In this document: in pieces, positions 29,951 to 35,520 of the stretch
Layout: the number at the start of each line of letters is the position of its first letter
Numbering within the stretch: the stretch's first letter is position 1
NCBI GenBank assembly: GCA_016342445.1
Contig: JAEIOF010000008.1
Span: 1-35,520, forward strand
Origin: Verrucomicrobiota bacterium
GTDB taxonomy: Bacteria; Verrucomicrobiota; Kiritimatiellia; Kiritimatiellales; Tichowtungiaceae
DNA length: 35,520 bases
Direction of reading: 5' to 3'
Translations under genes and position numbers: made by a program
The notes under the pieces: generated by a model
Seen by the model: the letters and a program-made list of their open reading frames with translations, nothing else
What the model was told of the DNA's origin: nothing
The model's database searches: none

Positions 29951-31687
29951 CTACGTGGATCCCGTCGGTTTTTCCAGCTTCTTGCTGCCCGCTTTCGGCG
30001 CTTCGATAATCATCGCTTCAATCGGTTTGCCGGCCGGGATCATCGGGAACACATTGTCGGTTTTTTCAACCTCGCAGTTGATGAGGCACGGCCCGTCGTT
30101 ATATTCGAGCGCAGCCTTAATGATACGCTTGGCATCGCCGGGACGCCGCAGATTAAATCCTTTGATGCCGTAGGCTTCCGCCAACTTAACGAAGTCGGGG
30201 TTGCCCTCCAGATCCACCCCGCTGGTGCGGTCGTCATAGAATAGCTCCTGCCACTGGCGAACCATGCCGAGGTAGTGGTTGTTGAGAACCACAATCTTGA
30301 TCGGCAGTTTGTAGAGCGCGGCAGTGGCCAGCTCGAACAGGGTCATCTGGAAACCGCCGTCACCGCAGAAACAAACAACCAGCTCGTCGGGCTTACCGAA
30401 CTGCGCACCAATGGCCGCAGGCAGACCGAAACCCATGGTTCCCGCGCCGCCGGAGGTGAGGAAGCTGTTGGGATGGTCGGTTTTATAAAACTGTCCCGCC
30501 CACATCTGATGCTGCCCAACATCCGTCACAACAATAGCCTTGCCGTCGGAGAGTTTATAAAACTCGTCGATCACATGCTGCATTTTCAGGTTGCCCTGCC
30601 GTTTGAATTTGAACGGATATTGCTGCTTCCACCCGTCGAGCTTTTTGAGCCATGCGGAGGTGTTCAACTCGGCCACATGCGGCATCAGCGCCTCGATGAC
30701 TTTCAACGCGTCGCCGATGCAATGAATGTCGGGATCGATCATTTTTCCGATTTCGGACGGATCAATATCCACGTGAATGATTTTCGCCTGTTTGCAGAAC
30801 TGTGCAGGGTCGCCCAGAATCCGGTCATCGAAGCGCGAGCCGAAGTTCAAAAGCAGATCGCACTCGCAAACCGCTTTGTTGGCGTAGGCGCTGCCGTGCA
30901 TCCCGAGCCAGCCGAGCGACAGCTCATGCGTTTCGGGAATGGCTCCCTTGCCGAGCAAGGTGGTTGTGACCGGAGCCTTCAGCTTTTGAGCGAGTTCGAG
31001 CAACGCATCCTGCGCACCGGAAATAAGAACGCCGTGTCCGGCCAGAATCAGCGGCTTGTGCGATTTGCTGAGCGCTTCCGCGATATCCTGAATATGCTGC
31101 GGATTAACTTCGTCGTTTTCATGCGTCTTGTAGCCGGGAATATCCATTTCGGCAAACAGATCAACGCTCATCGGGCCGGCACTCATGTCCTTGGGAATAT
31201 CGATCAGAACCGGACCGGGGCGGCCCGTCGTGGCGATATGAAACGCCTCGCGAATGGTGCGCGGAATGTCGTCGGATGATTTCAGCAGATAGCTGTGCTT
31301 CACAACCGGCATGCTGATATCGAAAATGTCGGCCTCCTGGAAGGCGTCTTTACCGATCATCCACGAAACGGATTGTCCGGTCAGGCAGATCATCGGAACG
31401 GAGTCCATGTGGGCGGTCATAACGCCGGTGATAATATTGGTGGCGCCGGGGCCGCTGGTGACAAGAACGACAGCGGGCTTGCCGGTGGCGCGGGCATAGC
31501 CGTCGGCCATATGGGCCGCACCCTGCTCATGGCGAACCAGAACAAACTTGATTTTGGTCTTCGTGGTGATCAATGCATCAAAGATCGGAATAACCGAGCC
31601 GCCGGAATATCCGAAGATATACTCGACCCCTTCCGCTTCCAGACTTCGTATAATGGCCTGTCCGCCATCCATCATTATTTTTTCCAT
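29951..31687 (-). CDS. ilvB: Acetolactate synthase large (catalytic) subunit
   Basis: Thiamine-diphosphate enzyme forming 2-acetolactate or 2-aceto-2-hydroxybutyrate, the first shared step of branched-chain amino acid synthesis. The 578-residue product from ATG 31687 has the N-terminal GYSGGSVIPIFDAL, the catalytic Glu54 in VRHEQGAAHMADGYAR, SGPGATNIITG, the FAD-binding middle domain and the ThDP/Mg motif (GDGGFQMTLFELATA to VVLNNH). The start is set by GGGAGGG 8 bases upstream; a longer reading to 31708 runs through this ribosome-binding site. A long AT-rich leader precedes it. Confidence 0.96.
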   Translation of the reverse strand: MEKIMMDGGQAIIRSLEAEGVEYIFGYSGGSVIPIFDALITTKTKIKFVLVRHEQGAAHMADGYARATGKPAVVLVTSGPGATNIITGVMTAHMDSVPMICLTGQSVSWMIGKDAFQEADIFDISMPVVKHSYLLKSSDDIPRTIREAFHIATTGRPGPVLIDIPKDMSAGPMSVDLFAEMDIPGYKTHENDEVNPQHIQDIAEALSKSHKPLILAGHGVLISGAQDALLELAQKLKAPVTTTLLGKGAIPETHELSLGWLGMHGSAYANKAVCECDLLLNFGSRFDDRILGDPAQFCKQAKIIHVDIDPSEIGKMIDPDIHCIGDALKVIEALMPHVAELNTSAWLKKLDGWKQQYPFKFKRQGNLKMQHVIDEFYKLSDGKAIVVTDVGQHQMWAGQFYKTDHPNSFLTSGGAGTMGFGLPAAIGAQFGKPDELVVCFCGDGGFQMTLFELATAALYKLPIKIVVLNNHYLGMVRQWQELFYDDRTSGVDLEGNPDFVKLAEAYGIKGFNLRRPGDAKRIIKAALEYNDGPCLINCEVEKTDNVFPMIPAGKPIEAMIIEAPKAGSKKLEKPTGST

Positions 31688-31930
31688 TGTTTTAACCCTC
31701 CCGAACAACTTGACCTAAAAAACTATGTAAAAAATACACCAAAAACACATCACCGCAAGTAATTAGTTTGTTTTATTACCAAAACACAGCCTGTTTTCGC
31801 GCGCAAAAACCATCCAAGCCAAAAACATGACTTGTTTTTGACATAAACCGCAGGCGCAAAAACGATTTGCGGTTGAATCCACACGAAAAGAGAGCTGAAC
31901 GCCGCCGCCACAATGCCCGCTTACCATTTT
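31688..31930. promoter_or_regulatory. AT-rich leader region of ilvBH with two inverted repeats
   Basis: No gene is seen. The region is much more AT-rich than its surroundings. It contains CAAAAAC-ATGACTT-GTTTTTG (31820-31840) and AACCGCA-N15-TGCGGTT (31846-31874), both perfect in their arms. A weak minus-strand promoter pair (TTGCGG, 16 bases, TATTTT) is possible nearer the gene. No leader peptide rich in Ile, Leu or Val was recognised. These may be operator or leader-RNA elements for branched-chain control. Confidence 0.4.
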
Positions 31931-31945
31931 TTCCAAAGCTTGGAA
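31931..31945. repeat. Perfect intergenic palindrome copy (TTCCAAAGCTTGGAA)
   Basis: Stands between the glgE terminator hairpin and the ilvB leader, flanked by T- and A-runs. Identical in spacer to the copy in kdsA. Confidence 0.9.
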
Positions 31946-31986
31946 AAAATTAAGCCGGTGTTTTCCAATGATTGGAAAACACCGGC
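31942..31986 (-). terminator. Intrinsic terminator of glgE built on the palindrome
   Basis: GCCGGTG (31954-31960), TTTTCCAA, TGA loop, TTGGAAAA, CACCGGC (31980-31986): a perfect 15-base stem with a 3-base loop. On the minus strand it is followed by TTAATTTTTT. It lies 42 bases after the glgE stop codon. Confidence 0.85.
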
Positions 31987-32027
31987 CTTTACAGGGCGGA
32001 GCCCCGAAACCTCGCACAGCAGGCGGG

Positions 32028-33974
32028 TCAGGCTTCAATACGGAAAATGTGCACCGGATGCTCAGGGGTGAGCTCGACATAGTTGTCCGCGCCCGCCCAG
32101 CGGTAGCGCTTATCGCTCAGCAGGTCGTGCGCAGTAAACTCTTTTCCGATCGTCAGCCCGCACACCTCGAGCGGAACCGTCACGATGCCAACCTGTTGCT
32201 GATAGGCATCCAGATTGACCAGGATCAGCAGCGTGTTGCGTCCGTCGCAGGCCGACTTGGTGTAGGCGATAATCTTATCGTTGTTGCAGTCGCAAAAACG
32301 AAGATTGCCGTATTCCTGTAAAGCCGGATTGGCGTGGCGAATCCGATTGAGATCACGCACAAAGTCACGAATCCCTGTTTGTTCCCAGTCGCGCACCTTG
32401 AATTCGTATTTTTCGGAAAAGTTCAGCTCTTCTTTGCCGGGAAACGGTTCGCTTTCGCAAAACTCAAAACCGGAATACATCCCGTAGACCGACGAGAGCG
32501 TGGTGGCCAGCGCCAGCCGGATTTTGAAAGCCGAGTGCGGCGCATTGTGCAGGTAGGCCGGGTGAATGTCCGGCGTGGTCGGGAAGAGATTGCCGCGCAT
32601 GTAATCGGCCACCGGGCTCTGTGTCAGATAGCTGAAATACTCCGTCAGCTCCTTCTTTTCGCTGCGCCAGGTGAAATAAGTGTACGACTGCGTGAAGCCG
32701 ACTTTTCCGAGCATTTCCATCACGCGCGGACGAGTAAACGCCTCCGCCAGAAAAATAACGTCGGGATATTTTTTCTGCACTTCGCGAATGACCCACTCCC
32801 AGAAAATGATCGGCTTGGTGTGGGGGTTGTCGACGCGGAAAATACGGACGCCCTTTTCAGCCCAGAAGAGGAAGTAGCGCCTCATCTCGTTCCAGAGCGC
32901 GTCGCGGTCTTTGCAGTCAAAATTAAGCGGATAGATATCCTCGTATTTTTTCGGCGGGTTCTCTGCATATTTGATCGTGCCGTCGGGCCGGCGGAAAAAC
33001 CAGTCAGGATGCTCTTTAAGGTACGGGTGGTCGTAGGAGCAGTTGATGGCGAAGTCGATCGCAATGTCGATTTTCATCTCCGCCGCTTTTTTCACCACCT
33101 GCTCAAACTCTTCCATCGTCCCGAGCTGTTCGCAGACATCAAAGTGCCCGCCGTGCTCATTGCCGATGGCGTACGGGCAACCCGGATCGTCCGCGGTGGC
33201 GGTCAGCGAATTGTTGCGCCCTTTTTTAAAGCTCTTGCCGATCGGATGGATCGGCGGGAAGTAGAGCACGTCGAAACCGAGGTCGGCGACGTAGGGCAGA
33301 AAGTTTTCCACATCCTTCCAGGTGGCACTGCGTTTGGGATCGCTTCCGGTCGAGCGCGGAAACACCTCGTACCACGAGGCAAAGCGCGCCTTCAACTGGT
33401 CAATCATCAGCGGATGCGGATCGCTCGCGCCGGTCTCCACCCCCTTGCGCAGCGGCCAGGCGCAGACCGCCTTCACGATCGGATCGGAAAACATTACGGC
33501 GGCCTGTTCGCGGGCGTAGGTCAGCCCCTCAATCTCCCGAATCCAGTTGGCAATCTGTTTGGCCTCCTCTTTCGGAGCCCGTTTGGCGGCATCCTGCATC
33601 AGATGAAGACCTTCGATGGCTTCGCTCTCCAGCGTATCCGCGGCTTCATACTTCCGCTTCGTATCGTGAAGCCAGGAGGCAAAATGATCCGTGTACGCCT
33701 CAATCCGGTATTCGTGCCGCCCGATTTGCTTCGGTTCAAACGCCGCTTCCCACTGATCCAGCCCGGGATTCACATGCGTCATCGGAATCCGGTTCCAAGC
33801 CTTGGAACCTTCCTTGCGCCACAGCAGCTCGGCCCGAATCATTCCGTGCCCTTCCCGGAAAATTTCGGCCTTCACATGAATGGAGTCGCCGAGTTCGCGC
33901 TTCACGGCATAGCGCCCGAAATCCACCTGCGGCTCAACATTCTGAATCACGATATAACTGCCCTTTGGGATCAT
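32028..33974 (-). CDS. glgE: Alpha-1,4-glucan:maltose-1-phosphate maltosyltransferase
   Basis: GH13_3 enzyme that extends linear alpha-1,4-glucan with maltosyl units from alpha-maltose-1-phosphate. From ATG 33974 (AAGGAAAG upstream) the product has 648 residues. The N-terminal beta domain (QNVEPQVDFGRYAVKRELGD) and a helical insert precede the catalytic barrel. The barrel has VLYFPPIHPIGKSFKKGRNN, IDFAINCSYDHPYLKEHPDWF, the nucleophile Asp382 in FRVDNPHTKP and the acid/base Glu411 in FLAEAFTRP; the 29-residue spacing equals that of the Streptomyces enzyme. The maltosyltransferase call, rather than amylase, rests on these strings. It is downstream of glgM, its substrate supplier. The palindrome copy 33793-33807 encodes GSKAWN. 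Confidence 0.95.
   Translation of the reverse strand: MIPKGSYIVIQNVEPQVDFGRYAVKRELGDSIHVKAEIFREGHGMIRAELLWRKEGSKAWNRIPMTHVNPGLDQWEAAFEPKQIGRHEYRIEAYTDHFASWLHDTKRKYEAADTLESEAIEGLHLMQDAAKRAPKEEAKQIANWIREIEGLTYAREQAAVMFSDPIVKAVCAWPLRKGVETGASDPHPLMIDQLKARFASWYEVFPRSTGSDPKRSATWKDVENFLPYVADLGFDVLYFPPIHPIGKSFKKGRNNSLTATADDPGCPYAIGNEHGGHFDVCEQLGTMEEFEQVVKKAAEMKIDIAIDFAINCSYDHPYLKEHPDWFFRRPDGTIKYAENPPKKYEDIYPLNFDCKDRDALWNEMRRYFLFWAEKGVRIFRVDNPHTKPIIFWEWVIREVQKKYPDVIFLAEAFTRPRVMEMLGKVGFTQSYTYFTWRSEKKELTEYFSYLTQSPVADYMRGNLFPTTPDIHPAYLHNAPHSAFKIRLALATTLSSVYGMYSGFEFCESEPFPGKEELNFSEKYEFKVRDWEQTGIRDFVRDLNRIRHANPALQEYGNLRFCDCNNDKIIAYTKSACDGRNTLLILVNLDAYQQQVGIVTVPLEVCGLTIGKEFTAHDLLSDKRYRWAGADNYVELTPEHPVHIFRIEA
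33793..33807. repeat. Perfect intragenic palindrome copy (TTCCAAGCCTTGGAA)
   Basis: Lies in the N-terminal domain of glgE; the minus strand reads GSKAWNR. Confidence 0.9.
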
Positions 33975-34075
33975 ATTCTTTCCTTTATTTCGGCTCCGCC
34001 GGAGGCGTCGCCCCACCTCGCATTTTGAATCGACAGGCAGGGCGAACTCTTCGCGTGAGCCGTAATCCTGTTTGG

Positions 34076-35284
34076 TTAATCCTTTTTCAATCGTTTATAG
34101 AGCTCGGCGGTCTGCTCGGCAATCGCGGTCCAGCTGAAGGTTTCAACCGCGCGCGCGCGGCTGGCGGCCCCCATCCGTTTGCACAGTGCCGGATCGGCGA
34201 TCAAACTGTTCACGGCCTCGGCCAGATCGACCGAAAACTTTTCGGGATCGACCGGTTCGAACGGCGCAACCTGCAACTGCTCCACCGGAACCAGCAGGCC
34301 GGTCTCGCCGTGAACCACCACCTCCTTGATGCCGCCCACCGCCGAAGCGACCACCGGCGTTTCGCACGCCATTGCTTCGAGATTGATGATGCCGAACGGC
34401 TCATAAATGGAAGGACAGCAAAAGACCGTCGCGTGGGAATACAGCTCAATCGCCGTTTCCTTCGAAACCATCTCCTCAATCCAGACGATGCCGTCGCGCA
34501 CCTTGCGCGCTGCGGCAACCGCCGCCTGCATTTCCTCGGCGATCTCTTTGGTGTCCGGCGCGCCGGCGCACAGAACCACCTGACAGGCGGGATCCATGTA
34601 TTGGACAGCATTCACCAGATGAACGATCCCCTTCTGGCGGGTGATGCGTCCGACAAACAGCACAAAGGGTTTGTTCGGATCGATTCCGTATTTCCGGAAG
34701 CAGTCCTGCGTGGTGACCTTGTGATACTGTGTCGTATCGATCCCGTTATAAATCATCTCAATCTTTGCCGGATCCACGTTGAAATGGTTCAGAATGTCCG
34801 TGCGTGTCTCTTTCGACACCGCGATCACCGCATCGGCCATTTCCAACGCCGTCTTTTCGATCCAGCTCGAAAAATCGTAGCCGCCGCCGAGCTGTTCGCG
34901 CTTCCACGGACGGAGCGGTTCGAGCGAATGGGCGGTAATCACCAGCGGAATGCCGTAGGCCAGCTTCGCGGCGATGCCTCCGAAATGGGCGTACCACGTG
35001 TGGCAATGCACCACATCGGCGCCCGACGGTTTGATATTGAAGTCCACCCCGTGAGCCAATGCATTCAATACCGGCTTGATCCGCGGATCCGCGTTTTCAA
35101 AGCGGGCGGAATCCACGGTTGTTCCGTGAACCGTCAGCGAGGGATTATCGTCGTGCTGCTCTCCAAAGCACCGCACCTCCACATCAATCAGCTTGGCCAG
35201 CTCGCGGCTGAGATATTCCACATGCACCCCGGCGCCGCCGTAGACATTCGGCGGGTACTCATTGGTCAGCAGCAGAGCTTTCAT
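34076..35284 (-). CDS. glgM: GT4 glycogen synthase / alpha-maltose-1-phosphate synthase
   Basis: A 402-residue GT-B glycosyltransferase. From ATG 35284 (GGAG 9 bases upstream) it begins MKALLLTNEYPPNVYGGAGVHVEYLSREL, the start of the actinobacterial-type glycogen synthase group. This group includes GlgM, which makes maltose-1-phosphate from ADP-glucose and glucose-1-phosphate. Donor-site motifs are FVGRITRQKGIVHLV and PSIYEPFGIINLEAMACETPVVAS, with the E-x7-E pair. Adjacency to glgE, which uses maltose-1-phosphate, favours the GlgM role over plain glycogen synthase. A longer in-frame reading to 35452 has no family match. The promoter region carries a 17-base inverted repeat. Confidence 0.9.
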   Translation of the reverse strand: MKALLLTNEYPPNVYGGAGVHVEYLSRELAKLIDVEVRCFGEQHDDNPSLTVHGTTVDSARFENADPRIKPVLNALAHGVDFNIKPSGADVVHCHTWYAHFGGIAAKLAYGIPLVITAHSLEPLRPWKREQLGGGYDFSSWIEKTALEMADAVIAVSKETRTDILNHFNVDPAKIEMIYNGIDTTQYHKVTTQDCFRKYGIDPNKPFVLFVGRITRQKGIVHLVNAVQYMDPACQVVLCAGAPDTKEIAEEMQAAVAAARKVRDGIVWIEEMVSKETAIELYSHATVFCCPSIYEPFGIINLEAMACETPVVASAVGGIKEVVVHGETGLLVPVEQLQVAPFEPVDPEKFSVDLAEAVNSLIADPALCKRMGAASRARAVETFSWTAIAEQTAELYKRLKKD

Positions 35285-35305
35285 AGATCGTTCTCCAAGT
35301 GAATG

Positions 35306-35322
35306 TAAATGAGGCTCATTTA
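35306..35322. promoter_or_regulatory. Perfect 17-base inverted repeat TAAATGAG-G-CTCATTTA upstream of glgM (operator candidate)
   Basis: Eight-base arms with a single central base, 21 bases before the glgM ATG. It overlaps the -10 of the weak promoter pair described separately. The regulator is unknown. Confidence 0.55.
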
Positions 35323-35347
35323 TGCCGAACTCCCATCCCGCTTTCGA
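35319..35347 (-). promoter_or_regulatory. Weak candidate promoter of glgM
   Basis: On the minus strand TCGAAA (35347-35342), 17 bases, CATAAA (35324-35319). The -10 overlaps the inverted repeat, as expected for a repressed promoter. By-eye match. Confidence 0.28.
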
Positions 35348-35472
35348 GCCTTTATTATTGGTAAAACAGACACCCCCCCTTCCCGCCCCGCACGAAAGAT
35401 CTTCTCGCACCTGAAAGCGCAGGGATAAATAATTTACGAAAGAACCGCTCATACCGCCAAGCCACCAAGGTT

Positions 35473-35487
35473 TTCCAATGCCTGGAA
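35473..35487. repeat. Intergenic palindrome copy, one mismatch (TTCCAATGCCTGGAA)
   Basis: Identical, including the mismatch, to the copy at 29390-29404; flanked by TT and AAAA. Confidence 0.8.
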
Positions 35488-35520
35488 AAAATCAGAACAT
35501 CCAACGCTGTTGACTTCCAA

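Larger units (their letters stand above)
35285..35520. other. Upstream region of glgM
   Basis: No gene is seen. It holds the inverted repeat at 35306-35322, a weak promoter pair, a C-rich run (CCCCCCC near 35371), one palindrome copy (35473-35487) and, at the very end, an isolated TTCCAA (35515-35520) that may be a copy cut by the window edge. Confidence 0.5.

Noticed and set aside
31688-31930. Classical ilv attenuator with a leader peptide
   Set aside because: I looked for a short frame rich in Ile, Val and Leu codons followed by alternative hairpins and found none.
1-35520. Palindrome copies as restriction sites or as a CRISPR array
   Set aside because: Copies are irregularly spaced, mostly single, vary in the spacer and often lie inside genes. 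There are no unique spacers between regular repeats and no cas or restriction genes in the window.
1-35520. tRNA or other structured RNA genes
   Set aside because: No cloverleaf-like T-loop motifs were found in the gaps. This was by eye only; tRNAscan-SE and Infernal would settle it.

Overview
The window reads as a chromosomal segment of an uncultured or little-studied bacterium of the PVC superphylum, most likely Kiritimatiellota (formerly Verrucomicrobia subdivision 5). This is inferred from gene content and style, not from a marker-gene search. Pointers are Kdo synthesis (Gram-negative outer membrane), a radical-SAM anaerobic sulfatase maturase, large secreted proteins with thrombospondin-3-like calcium repeats, a GlgM/GlgE glycogen pair and a 29-residue arginine/lysine-rich protein. 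No rRNA, tRNA, CRISPR array or intact insertion sequence was seen.

Layout. 1-2940 (minus): a tight operon, dCMP deaminase > DUF3108 protein > kdsB > kdsA. 2987-6388 (minus): a 1133-residue secreted mosaic protein. 6505-8694: a compact alkaline-phosphatase-superfamily enzyme, divergent from a nitroreductase and an alpha/beta hydrolase. 8998-12056 (plus): hisG, the 29-residue basic protein and a TPR lipoprotein. 12106-17767 (minus): a visibly more AT-rich three-gene RHS operon (anchored TSP3-repeat protein, 1365-residue RHS protein, small membrane protein), all overlapping. 17878-18123: a small XRE regulator. 18113-23577 (minus): sensor kinase, sigma-54 response regulator, GT39-like membrane glycosyltransferase and fmt. 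23760-27176 (plus): a DUF1643-like protein, a cNMP/CBS/nucleotidyltransferase protein and a DEDDh exonuclease. 27233-27961 (minus): a Bax-inhibitor-1/YccA protein. 28072-29310 (plus): the sulfatase maturase. 29411-35284 (minus): ilvH, ilvB, glgE and glgM.

The most striking signal belongs to no single gene. A palindrome, TTCCAANNNTTGGAA (often extended to TTTTCCAA...TTGGAAAA), recurs about 30 times: 17 perfect copies in both half-sites, 9 with one mismatch and a few weaker ones. It lies in intergenic hairpins, several of them terminator-like, and inside at least 13 positions of unrelated coding sequences. There it forces recurring peptides (FQxLE[NK], SKxW[KN]) into KdsA, Fmt, GlgE, an RHS protein and others. 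Two copies are fused to a second palindrome of the same geometry (GCCGGWNNNWCCGGC). This behaves like a genome-wide sequence code, such as an uptake sequence, a chromosome-organisation site or a HIP1-like iterated palindrome. I know of no description of it.

A second theme is possible leaderless transcription. Three plus-strand genes without a ribosome-binding site (the XRE regulator, the DUF1643-like gene and the sulfatase maturase) each have promoter-like hexamers whose -10 ends 8-9 bases before the ATG. For the XRE gene, inverted repeats sit exactly over the -35 and -10.

A third theme is short-period simple repeats between genes: (GGGATGC)3, an inverted 8-base-period TGGAGNNN/CTCCANNN array that supplies the start of the TPR lipoprotein, and a degenerate CGCAGATTACACAGAT repeat.
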